From contig JAOZSY010000023.1 of the NCBI GenBank assembly GCA_029939445.1, positions 1 to 11,168 of the forward strand: a stretch of 11,168 nt of DNA, in the 5' to 3' direction. How positions within the stretch are numbered: the stretch's first letter is position 1; each line of letters starts with the position of its first letter. The stretch is from Bacteroidales bacterium (GTDB taxonomy: Bacteria; Bacteroidota; Bacteroidia; Bacteroidales; UBA1556). The notes under the pieces were generated by a model, which had not been told where the DNA came from, did not search any database, and saw only the letters and a list, made by a program, of their open reading frames with translations. The translations under genes were made by a program, and so were the position numbers. Positions 1-6,686 of the stretch are shown one piece after another.

Positions 1-1
1 T

Positions 2-283
2 GGTGATGATGTATTAATAAATCTTGCTTCAAATGAGTATTATAAAGCTGTTGTGTCTAAAGATATGAAAGCTAGAATAATAACTCCTTCATTTAAAGAG
101 TATAAGGATGGTAAATACAAAATGATTGCTATTTATGTCAAAATGGCTCGGGGGTTAATGAGTAATTATATAATAAAGAATAAAATTCAAAATCCAGACG
201 AAATAAAACTCTTTAACATTGATGGCTATTCGTATAACGATAAGCTTAGCGATAATGATAATTGGACGTTTACAAGAGGCTAG
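2..283 (+). CDS. yaaA: Peroxide stress protein YaaA (DUF328/UPF0246), C-terminal part
   Basis: Reading frame open from base 2 to a TAG stop; the 5' part lies outside the window, leaving 93 residues. YaaA is a cytoplasmic, DNA-binding-fold protein that in E. coli lowers free iron and limits Fenton damage during peroxide stress. Family signatures are visible: INLASNEYYKAV near the left edge, then a KDGKYKMIAIYVKMARGLMS block, where an aromatic-x-K-x-ARG(L/A)M pattern is characteristic, and a late GYSYND...W.F.R ending that matches the usual YaaA C-terminus, so the 3' end looks intact. The GTG at 53 is internal to conserved sequence and is not the true start. A run of eight T follows the stop without a clear stem, so no terminator is called. 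The next gene starts 83 nt after the stop. The assignment rests on recalled family sequence and is strong. Confidence 0.9.
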   Translation, partial: GDDVLINLASNEYYKAVVSKDMKARIITPSFKEYKDGKYKMIAIYVKMARGLMSNYIIKNKIQNPDEIKLFNIDGYSYNDKLSDNDNWTFTRG

Positions 284-325
284 TTTTTTTTGGCTTTCAT
301 TAAATAATCAAGACTACATTTTCAT

Positions 326-333
326 TACATTTG
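326..333 (+). promoter_or_regulatory. Candidate Bacteroidota -7 element (TACATTTG)
   Basis: TACATTTG matches the Bacteroidota -7 consensus TAnnTTTG and lies 32 nt before the oxidoreductase start, which would give a short leader. No TTG is present at the expected spacing of about 19-20 nt upstream; the nearest TTTG is about 33 nt away. Only the -7 half is therefore supported. Confidence 0.3.
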
Positions 334-365
334 CCGAGTTCTAAATATAAAAGTATATTCATTCC

Positions 366-1400
366 ATGAAAAAACTTATTGAAAAGTATAAAAGCGATCG
401 AAAGATTAAATTCCTTACTAGAAAGTATACTCAAAAGTATGCTTTTATTGGTATTGGCAATCATTCTATAAATAATCTTTACCCTATAATTGATTATCTT
501 AATGTTGATTTAAAATATATAGTTTCTAATAGTGAAGCTACTGCAAAGGTGATAAATGAGAACTATGAAGATGTTCAAGGTATAAGTGATTTGGATATTG
601 CATTAAATGATTCAGAGATTAATGGAGTATTTATTTCTGCCAATCCAGCATCGCATTTTGAACTTATAAAGCAAGTATTATTAAAAGACAAGAATGTTTT
701 TGTGGAGAAACCACCTTGCTTTACTAGTGAAGAATTAGAGCAATTAATTGAAGCAGAGAAAAGTAGTAAGGGAATTGTAGTTGTGGGTATGCAAAAGCGC
801 TATGCTCCAATTAATCAAATAATGAAGGATAATGTAAAGGGAGCCTCACATTATAATTATAAATATAAGGTTGGCTTTTATCCTGAAGGAGATGCTATAC
901 TTGACTTATTTATTCACCCATTGGATATAGTAAATTATATATTTGGCGATGCTAAGATTGAATCCGCTCAGAAGATTGAAAAATCAAAGGGTGTAATTAC
1001 TTATTTATTGCATTTAAAACATGCAAATAATGTAATCGGTAATGTGGAGCTTTCAACTGATTATTGGTGGGCAAAAGCTGAAGAGGCTTTCTTTATAAAT
1101 ACTGATAAAGCTTATTTGGAAAGTACTAACTCTGATGAGTTGGTTGCTATAGATAAGCCTAAGAGTATAATAGGGATTCCTTTGGAGAAGATAAAGAAAC
1201 CAGTAATAACAAAGACATTTCTATTTGAGAGAAATTCTTTTTTACCTGTTCAGGAGCATAATCAGTTAGTTCTGTCAGGATATTACGATGAGATAAAAAT
1301 ATTTTTAAATATTTGCGAAAGCAAGGATAATACCAATAAGTCTGACCTAAAATCACTGGTAAATACCTATGAGCTAATGTCAGCAATTAAAACTAAATAG
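366..1400 (+). CDS. Gfo/Idh/MocA-family NAD(P)-dependent oxidoreductase
   Basis: 344 residues, the usual family length. After a basic N-terminal extension of about 24 residues comes a Rossmann domain (about 25-145) with the dinucleotide loop G29-I-G31-N-H-S34, a G-x-G-x-x-S version with the third glycine replaced. The diagnostic EKP motif is present as E114-K-P-P, with K115 as the expected catalytic lysine. GMQKRYAP (141-148) follows, typical of sugar-type members. The C-terminal alpha/beta domain contains D180-LFI-H184, the D-x-x-x-H pair that usually completes the active site. Known members oxidise or reduce sugars, inositols or nucleotide sugars in the cytoplasm. The next gene, a radical SAM protein, starts 3 nt after the stop, so the two are almost certainly co-transcribed and probably act in one pathway. 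The substrate cannot be read from the sequence. The start is chosen as the first ATG in frame; no Shine-Dalgarno is seen. Confidence 0.87.
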   Translation: MKKLIEKYKSDRKIKFLTRKYTQKYAFIGIGNHSINNLYPIIDYLNVDLKYIVSNSEATAKVINENYEDVQGISDLDIALNDSEINGVFISANPASHFELIKQVLLKDKNVFVEKPPCFTSEELEQLIEAEKSSKGIVVVGMQKRYAPINQIMKDNVKGASHYNYKYKVGFYPEGDAILDLFIHPLDIVNYIFGDAKIESAQKIEKSKGVITYLLHLKHANNVIGNVELSTDYWWAKAEEAFFINTDKAYLESTNSDELVAIDKPKSIIGIPLEKIKKPVITKTFLFERNSFLPVQEHNQLVLSGYYDEIKIFLNICESKDNTNKSDLKSLVNTYELMSAIKTK

Positions 1401-1403
1401 AGA

Positions 1404-2471
1404 ATGTATAAAATATCAGATTATATAAAACGTGGTACTAAAATGGTGAACAACAATATCTCACCGAAGAATAAAAAGTTATCTACCGTAATGCTTTATG
1501 CAACAGATAGATGTGATTCTAAGTGCAACCACTGTTTCATTTGGGCAAAAAGCCCTAAGCAACATCTTTCTTTTGCCAAAATCAAAGAGATATTAGCTAG
1601 TAAAGCGGTAGATAAAGATACTGTTATTGGTCTTGAAGGTGGAGAGTTTTTGCTTCACCCAGAGGCTGATGAAATACTTACATATCTTTCAGCAAATCAT
1701 CCTAAATACGACTTACTTTCCAATGCACTAAGGCCAGATAAACTTATTGAAGCTGTAAAGAAATATAAGCCAATGCGTTTGTTCATCTCTTTGGATGGCG
1801 ATAAGGAAGCTTATATCGGTTTGCGAGGTGTGGATGGCTACGATAAGGTAATAAAAGTAATGAAAGAATTGCAAGGTGTAGTGCCTATATCAATGATGTT
1901 TACTCTTACGCCTTTCAATAATTTTGAAGACCTAAAACATGTTGCTGCCGTTTGTAAAACCTATGGTGCCGATATGCGAGTTGGTATTTATAATACCATG
2001 GAGTTTTTCGATACCAAATCTGCGGATCATCATACCCAAAACTCCTTAGATTATACTATTGATGAGATTCCTGAAGTAGTAAAGGATTTTGAAGAGAATT
2101 ACGACTTTATGGCTCTATATACTCACTTTAGAGATGGAAATCTTAAATTGAGCTGTAATAGTATAAAAGATAGCCTTGTTATATATCCTAATGGAGATAT
2201 TCCTATTTGCCAAAATAAACAACTTATCCTTGGTAACTTAAATAAGGAAACTCTTGAAGAGATCATTAATAAGCCATCTACCATAAAAATACACGATGAG
2301 CATAAGAATGGTTGTAATGGTTGTTGGATAAATTTCCACCGTAAGTATGACATTATTCTCTATCGTAACCTTGAGAAAGTTATGCCTAAAAAAGCTGTTA
2401 GTAAAATTCTTGGTGAGCATTATTGGAGTGCTGATAAAACTCAGAAATATAAGGATGTGATTAAGGGGTAA
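1404..2471 (+). CDS. Radical SAM protein with a reduced SPASM/twitch-like C-terminal domain
   Basis: 355 residues. The radical SAM cluster motif is C37-x3-C41-x2-C44 (CDSKCNHC), followed by GGE at 79-81, the SAM-binding motif, and a partial TIM barrel running to about residue 200. The C-terminal part holds C251, then G264-x4-C269, then C304-x2-C307. This is the first half of a SPASM domain (C-x(9-15)-G-x4-C) plus one CxxC, enough for one auxiliary 4Fe-4S cluster rather than the two of full SPASM proteins. Such enzymes use SAM-derived radicals to modify peptides, proteins, sugars or other substrates. The start at 1404 lies 3 nt after the oxidoreductase stop, which favours it over ATG 1443 (Met14); both precede the conserved core. 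No recognised RiPP precursor, peptidase or exporter is adjacent. It could also act on a carbohydrate or lipid substrate, given its partner. Family is sure; substrate is unknown. Confidence 0.85.
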   Translation: MYKISDYIKRGTKMVNNNISPKNKKLSTVMLYATDRCDSKCNHCFIWAKSPKQHLSFAKIKEILASKAVDKDTVIGLEGGEFLLHPEADEILTYLSANHPKYDLLSNALRPDKLIEAVKKYKPMRLFISLDGDKEAYIGLRGVDGYDKVIKVMKELQGVVPISMMFTLTPFNNFEDLKHVAAVCKTYGADMRVGIYNTMEFFDTKSADHHTQNSLDYTIDEIPEVVKDFEENYDFMALYTHFRDGNLKLSCNSIKDSLVIYPNGDIPICQNKQLILGNLNKETLEEIINKPSTIKIHDEHKNGCNGCWINFHRKYDIILYRNLEKVMPKKAVSKILGEHYWSADKTQKYKDVIKG

Positions 2472-2540
2472 GAATAAGGGTGAAGGATGAATGGTGTTCT
2501 TCGGCTTTGCTCAGGAGAAGAGTATATAGCTTTATATAAT

Positions 2541-2548
2541 TATATTTG
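2541..2548 (+). promoter_or_regulatory. Candidate -7 element (TATATTTG) upstream of fic
   Basis: TATATTTG fits the Bacteroidota -7 consensus TAnnTTTG and ends 19 nt before the fic start codon. A TTTG lies upstream at 2506-2509, but its spacing (31 nt) is too long for a normal -33 element, so only the -7 half is supported. It would give fic a promoter independent of the radical SAM unit. Confidence 0.3.
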
Positions 2549-2567
2549 CTTTTATAAATTTTGACAA

Positions 2568-3122
2568 ATGAATAATATTGATAAAAAAAGTTTGGAATTA
2601 GCTTATCGCTTGTTTGAAACAGGTGATATTGATAAAATTGAAATTGGTACAACTAATGGCTTGCAGCAAATTCATAGTTATATATTTAGTGGTTTATATA
2701 GTTTTGCAGGACAAATTCGTGTGAAAAATATAGCAAAAGGAGGTTTTAGATTTGCAAACACACTTTATCTTAATGAAATTTTGGTAAAGATTGAGCAAAT
2801 GCCTGATAATACTATTGATGAAATTATTGATAAATATGTAGAAATGAATATTGCTCATCCATTTATGGAAGGCAATGGTCGAACTATGCGTATTTGGCTC
2901 GATATACTTATAAAAACAAAGCTAAAGAAACTAGTAAACTGGCAATCAGTAGATAAAATGCTTTATTTGCAAGCTATGGAAAGAAGTCCTATTAATAGTT
3001 TAGAAATTAAAACTTTGCTTTCAGCAAACTTAACCGATGAAATAAATAATAGAGAAATTATTTTTAAAGGTATTGAGCAATCTTATTATTATGAAGGTTA
3101 CGAAAAAAGTGATGATTTATAG
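2568..3122 (+). CDS. fic: Class III Fic-domain protein adenylyltransferase, self-inhibited
   Basis: 184 residues, a single Fic domain. Fic enzymes transfer AMP from ATP to a hydroxyl group on a target protein. The active-site loop is H97-PFMEGNGR-105 followed by TMR, a perfect HPFx(D/E)GNGRxxR motif with catalytic H97, acidic E101 and phosphate-binding R105 and R108. The C-terminal helix carries S172-YYY-E176-G177, the (S/T)xxxE(G/N) inhibitory motif. Its position at the C-terminus defines class III, as in NmFic of Neisseria meningitidis, where the glutamate blocks productive ATP binding and a tyrosine of this helix is auto-adenylylated on activation. Y173 is at the equivalent place. Stand-alone FicT-type proteins of this class inactivate DNA gyrase and topoisomerase IV; the same target here is inference. 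No separate antitoxin gene is expected or seen. It sits 96 nt after the radical SAM gene, faces a convergent lipoprotein gene, and appears to be an independent accessory gene. Confidence 0.92.
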   Translation: MNNIDKKSLELAYRLFETGDIDKIEIGTTNGLQQIHSYIFSGLYSFAGQIRVKNIAKGGFRFANTLYLNEILVKIEQMPDNTIDEIIDKYVEMNIAHPFMEGNGRTMRIWLDILIKTKLKKLVNWQSVDKMLYLQAMERSPINSLEIKTLLSANLTDEINNREIIFKGIEQSYYYEGYEKSDDL

Positions 3123-3295
3123 TGAAGTTGGTGTCATTCAGAAATCAGTGTGTCAGTAATCTGGAATTAATAGTCAAATTTGATTGTCAACGGGACTGAT
3201 TACAAAACTACTGATTATATTTTAAAATACTCTTTGAATTTGGAATAATAATAAAACTACTACAAACCTATAGATACTAATTGCTGACCAATAGA

Positions 3296-4750
3296 TTATT
3301 GATTTTCATAAGCCCCTAAATCGGGAGTGGAAGCGTCGCGGCTTACTCCGTCCAAATCAAGAGTAGGAGCTATGCCAGCTTTTCCTGCATCAATAGCGGC
3401 GGAGTTTTCGCCTATGTGATAGTCGCTTGTATTTGATGTGTTATCAAAGTCTGGGGAATCATTCTTTAATATAGAAATCCATTGTGTGGCATCAGAAATA
3501 TCTTGTTGACTTTTAATTAATCCGTGATCGAATACAAAATCAAATGTTCCTCCATCATCGTTATTGTCAATAATTATCTCCTCTTCATTGCCGCCATATA
3601 CAATAGTATTATAGAAACTAGCATCTAAATCAAAGGGGTGAACTTGGTCTAGATTATCCTTATAATAATTATTGATGTATACAGTAGGAGTTTTACGAGT
3701 ATCATAACTCCAATAGTTAGCAAAAGTGCAATGTCTAAATTCATGTTCGCCACCCATTGTAATAGCTAAGCAGTACTGTTTGCAGTTATTTATAAGAATA
3801 TTCTCGGCATCAATACTATGTGCGCGATTTAATATTCCTACTCCCGACATATTTTCTATAATGGTATTGCTTATAATATTCTTATTGCCCATATCGCTAG
3901 ATAATAGCTCAGTTTGTAATCCTATAAATCCATTACGAATAATTGCATAATTTATAATATTATCAACGCTACCTTCATTTATCCAAATTCTGTCCCATTG
4001 GCCAGGCAGATTCTCATAATAATCTTCAGGCCTATCTCCTTGAAATGTAACAGGTTCACTAAGTGTTCCATTTACTTTTATATTTCCACCTTTATAAATC
4101 CAAAGTCCGCCACCAGTATGAAAATATATTTCTGTACCTGCCTCAATGGTTAATGAAGCTGTGGAATCTACTACGGCATATCCATAAATAACTATTGGCT
4201 TATCGTTGGTCCATGTGGTATCAACACCTTCGCCAGCAACAATATTTAAAGGTGGAAGCCCACTAATATGCAAATTGGGAGTAATAAAATATGCATCGAT
4301 ACCGTAAGCAATTAAATCCACATCCTGTATATTACCATTGGTTTCAAATATTATACTGTCGGTAACAAGCATTGGCCCAGTGCCCGAATTAGGATCAATA
4401 GTAACTTCCACAAAAATGTACATACTATCATTAGCAGCAATTTCTACATCGGTATGTCTGTATCCAGAAACCCCATCCACATTCATTCTGAAAGGAGAAC
4501 TAGCTCCACCAGCAATAAATAGTTGTGAGATGTTTACTGGCTTATCTTCTTTATTTCTAACAAGTAAAGTGTATGTAGAAGAGCCTATAGTAGTAAATAA
4601 AGTATCAAATAAAATAGTATCACTAGAAAAACCAAGCTTAATATTGCCTTCAGCAAAGCTATCGTCTTTATTACAAGATTGTGATAAAAATGCTAAGCTC
4701 AGTAAGCTTAGTGCAAATCCAAATGATAATATTCTATTAACTATATTCAT
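3296..4750 (-). CDS. Surface-type lipoprotein with beta-sandwich and parallel beta-helix domains
   Basis: 484 residues. The N-terminus is a lipoprotein signal: basic start, hydrophobic stretch to about residue 23, then LSQSC with C26 as the lipidated cysteine. NKDD follows it, a lysine/acid-rich start like the export signals that send Bacteroidota lipoproteins to the cell surface. Residues about 35-150 look like an immunoglobulin-like or choice-of-anchor-D-type beta-sandwich (DTLFTTIGSSTYTLLVRN, then FVEVTIDP). Residues about 155-410 have short hydrophobic-asparagine repeats such as GGNIKVNGTL, NIISNTIIENMSG and INNCKQYC, suggesting a right-handed parallel beta-helix. The end, ENSAAIDAG...DLDGVSRD...TPDLGAYENQ, matches the choice-of-anchor-Q terminal motif often found after beta-helices. 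Function is unknown: polysaccharide binding, lyase-like activity or adhesion are all possible, and no catalytic residues can be identified. It is monocistronic and divergent from the T9SS protein gene. Confidence 0.8.
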   Translation of the reverse strand: MNIVNRILSFGFALSLLSLAFLSQSCNKDDSFAEGNIKLGFSSDTILFDTLFTTIGSSTYTLLVRNKEDKPVNISQLFIAGGASSPFRMNVDGVSGYRHTDVEIAANDSMYIFVEVTIDPNSGTGPMLVTDSIIFETNGNIQDVDLIAYGIDAYFITPNLHISGLPPLNIVAGEGVDTTWTNDKPIVIYGYAVVDSTASLTIEAGTEIYFHTGGGLWIYKGGNIKVNGTLSEPVTFQGDRPEDYYENLPGQWDRIWINEGSVDNIINYAIIRNGFIGLQTELLSSDMGNKNIISNTIIENMSGVGILNRAHSIDAENILINNCKQYCLAITMGGEHEFRHCTFANYWSYDTRKTPTVYINNYYKDNLDQVHPFDLDASFYNTIVYGGNEEEIIIDNNDDGGTFDFVFDHGLIKSQQDISDATQWISILKNDSPDFDNTSNTSDYHIGENSAAIDAGKAGIAPTLDLDGVSRDASTPDLGAYENQ

Positions 4751-4775
4751 ATTATATGCTATAACATTATAAATG

Positions 4776-4809
4776 CAAAAATATTATATTCTTACTATTG
4801 CTTAACAAA
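4776..4809 (-). promoter_or_regulatory. Candidate promoter for the lipoprotein gene
   Basis: On the minus strand, TATTTTTG (plus-strand CAAAAATA at 4776-4783) matches the -7 consensus TAnnTTTG and lies 25 nt before the ATG. A TTTG (plus-strand CAAA at 4806-4809) is the candidate -33 element. The spacing is 22 nt against an expected 19-20, so this is weaker than the opposing promoter. The two elements interleave with that promoter. Confidence 0.35.
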
Positions 4810-4828
4810 ATGTTTTTTCATACTTTTG
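4798..4828 (+). promoter_or_regulatory. Bacteroidota-type promoter (TTG-N20-TACTTTTG) for the T9SS protein/rnz unit
   Basis: TTG at 4798-4800 is followed after 20 nt by TACTTTTG at 4821-4828, a good match to the Bacteroidota housekeeping promoter (TTG about 19-20 nt before TAnnTTTG). Transcription would begin a few bases downstream, giving a leader of roughly 45 nt before the start at 4882. It overlaps the candidate promoter of the divergent lipoprotein gene. Confidence 0.55.
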
Positions 4829-4881
4829 CTTTGCTATAAATAAGCCTATTATTAATTAAATAGGCAAAACACACACATAAT

Positions 4882-5613
4882 ATGAGTAAGTTTTTTATTC
4901 TAGTTTTTATTCTCTCAATTGTATCATTTTCGAATGTATTGGGGCAATGTATACCAGTTCCATTTGGAGGTAGTGAATTAACAAATCCAAGTTCGGCTGA
5001 TGGAATAGATCCAGCGGCAGAAACTCAGCCTTACGATCAAGTAATTATAATGCGTATTCCTTACGATACTATTTATAATGGATTGGTTGTTACTATTGAT
5101 AGCGTTGGAGTTACAAGCATTACAGGACTCCCATCTAGCTTAAGCTGGATTACAAATAGGGATAATGACTATTGGCCAGGCGATACTTTTGGATGTATAT
5201 TATTTGAAGGAACTCCTGTAGTAGGTGATGCCGGAACATACACCATTATCATTAATGCAACAGTTAATGCTTTGGGTTCGGTAATGCCATATAATATGAC
5301 TTATGAATTCAAGATATTTGATGACACACATGTGGGCTATAGTATTACAAAATTAGAGGGGTTTCAAGTATTACAAAACTCTCCAAATCCTTTCGAACAA
5401 ACTACCAATATTGACTATTTTACTCTAAAAGCTGAGCATATTTCTTTTATTATTTATGATATACTGGGCAATATAGTTTATAAAAAGAGTAATTTTTCAA
5501 AAAAAGGTAAAAATACAATTGTATTTAATAAATCGGATTTGGCTAATGGAGTTTATATTTATGAGCTAAGAAATGGTACTGAAGTAATTAGTAAACGAAT
5601 GGTAATTAAATAA
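4882..5613 (+). CDS. Small secreted protein with a type IX secretion (T9SS type A) sorting domain
   Basis: 243 residues. The N-terminal Sec signal peptide has a hydrophobic core at about 4-18 and likely cleavage after VLG (residue 21, before QC). The middle (about 22-150) is a compact beta-rich domain with two cysteines, C23 and C105, and PYD/TY-type strands. It includes VGDAGTYTIIINATVNA, resembling cadherin-like or putative Ig domain sequence. The C-terminal about 80 residues are a Por secretion/T9SS type A sorting domain: LQNSPNPFEQTTNIDYF, then IYDILGNIVY, LANGVYIYEL and the terminal ISKRMVIK. Such domains route periplasmic proteins through the T9SS outer-membrane complex, where they are cut off or anchored to the surface. 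No catalytic motif is visible, and a binding or structural role is a guess. The rnz start immediately follows the stop. The start codon lies just before the signal peptide, with a good promoter about 50 nt upstream. Confidence 0.85.
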   Translation: MSKFFILVFILSIVSFSNVLGQCIPVPFGGSELTNPSSADGIDPAAETQPYDQVIIMRIPYDTIYNGLVVTIDSVGVTSITGLPSSLSWITNRDNDYWPGDTFGCILFEGTPVVGDAGTYTIIINATVNALGSVMPYNMTYEFKIFDDTHVGYSITKLEGFQVLQNSPNPFEQTTNIDYFTLKAEHISFIIYDILGNIVYKKSNFSKKGKNTIVFNKSDLANGVYIYELRNGTEVISKRMVIK

Positions 5614-6528
5614 ATGTTTAAGGATACAATTACAGTCTTAGGCAATAGTGCAGCTTTGCCAGTAAGAGATAGGAAGTTAAGTGCTCATCTGTTAGAAACA
5701 GATAGGCATTCTTTGCTATTTGACTGTGGTGAAGGTACTCAATTTCAGCTATTTAATCTGAAAAAGAAAATACAAAGAATTAGTAAAATATTTATTACAC
5801 ATTTGCATGGTGATCATTTTTTTGGTTTACCAGGCTTATTATCTACAATGTATATGTTAGGTAGGCAAAAACCTATTGATATATATGGTCCTGAAGGGAT
5901 TGAGGATTATTTGACTCAATTGAATAAAATATGCACTGCAGAGTTTAAATTTGAAATAAATTTCCATATAATTAAAGTAGAAAGTAAAGAGTTAATTATG
6001 GAAAACGAAAGTTATAGTATATATGCTTTCCCATTAATACATAGAAAAGAAACATATGGGTATTTATATGAGCAAAAAGATATGAAGCCTAATATTAAAA
6101 AGAGTTTTGTAAGAGAAAATGAAATTCCTGTGGAATGGTTTGCAAGAATTAAGAATGGAGAGGATTATATTGATGAGGATGGGAAGGTATTCCTAAATAA
6201 TGAGATTACAGAATTAAGAAGAGCTCCCAAATCATACGCTTTCTGTACCGATACTATTTTTATGCCGCAGCTAATTGATTATGTAAAGGATGTTACTATA
6301 TTATATCATGAAGCAACATTTTTAAGCATTAATAAAAAGGAAGCTACTGCAAAGAAGCATTCCACAGCTACCGATGCAGCTAATATTGCTAAAGAAGCAA
6401 ATGTTGGTACGCTTATAATTGGTCATTTCTCCGCAAGGTATTCAAATCTTAGTTTATTTGAAGATGAAGCTAAAGAAATCTTTAAGAATACTATCATTGC
6501 AGAAGAAGGTTTGCTTATAGAATTATAA
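5614..6528 (+). CDS. rnz: Ribonuclease Z (tRNA 3' endonuclease)
   Basis: 304 residues, matching the short bacterial RNase Z (about 305). The enzyme cuts precursor tRNAs after the discriminator base to allow CCA addition. All metallo-beta-lactamase-fold ligands are present: H63-x-H65-x-D67-H68 (THLHGDHFFGLPGLL, family-typical), H143 in the PLIHR segment, D213 in CTDT, and H271 in GHFSARY, with the conserved KHST at 248-251. N-terminal LGNSAALP and FDCGEGTQ and the later YHEATF are further hallmarks. The flexible exosite arm that grips tRNA is expected at about 150-185. The ATG directly abuts the TAA of the upstream T9SS protein gene, so the two are probably transcribed together with translational coupling, although no functional link is apparent. 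In many Bacteroidota a STAS-domain gene precedes rnz (from memory), so this neighbour is unusual. The gene itself looks intact and functional. Confidence 0.95.
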   Translation: MFKDTITVLGNSAALPVRDRKLSAHLLETDRHSLLFDCGEGTQFQLFNLKKKIQRISKIFITHLHGDHFFGLPGLLSTMYMLGRQKPIDIYGPEGIEDYLTQLNKICTAEFKFEINFHIIKVESKELIMENESYSIYAFPLIHRKETYGYLYEQKDMKPNIKKSFVRENEIPVEWFARIKNGEDYIDEDGKVFLNNEITELRRAPKSYAFCTDTIFMPQLIDYVKDVTILYHEATFLSINKKEATAKKHSTATDAANIAKEANVGTLIIGHFSARYSNLSLFEDEAKEIFKNTIIAEEGLLIEL

Positions 6529-6642
6529 TTAAAGAATCTAAAAATAAATAATAAATTATTATGTAACTTTACTCAATATTAGAACGTCAATTAAAAATAA
6601 TACAAATGCCCGTAAATAAATATAAACACATATATCTGAATT

Positions 6643-6664
6643 ATTAAGAGAGGGCTGTCTTAAT
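6643..6664 (+). repeat. Short inverted repeat in the sppA leader
   Basis: ATTAAGA (6643-6649) and TCTTAAT (6658-6664) are perfect 7-nt inverted arms around the 8-nt loop GAGGGCTG, ending 22 nt before the sppA start. In RNA this is a weak AT-rich hairpin without a T-tract. It could be an operator, a leader structure or chance. The rest of the 158-nt rnz-sppA gap is very AT-rich and shows no full TAnnTTTG promoter; the nearest is TAACTTTA, one mismatch, around 6564. Confidence 0.35.
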
Positions 6665-6686
6665 CAGTTTAATAAATTTAATTAAT

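Noticed and set aside
53..283. Small independent gene beginning with GTG at 53
   Set aside because: The frame is open to the left edge and the residues before 53 match YaaA, so it is the tail of a larger gene.
284..291. Run of eight T right after the yaaA stop, as an intrinsic terminator
   Set aside because: No stable stem precedes it; the sequence before the stop does not fold into matching arms.
1443..2471. Alternative radical SAM start at ATG 1443
   Set aside because: Both starts precede the conserved core, but 1404 lies 3 nt after the upstream stop, fitting translational coupling. The later start remains possible.
2568..3122. Fic as the toxin half of a two-gene toxin-antitoxin pair
   Set aside because: The inhibitory SYYYEG helix is inside the same protein and no small antitoxin gene flanks it, so it is a class III enzyme.
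3123..3295. Terminator or RNA gene in the 173-nt gap between fic and the lipoprotein
   Set aside because: Only short palindromic words (for example TCAAATTTGA) and ACTGATTA-like repeats are visible. No stem with a T-tract and no tRNA-like structure.
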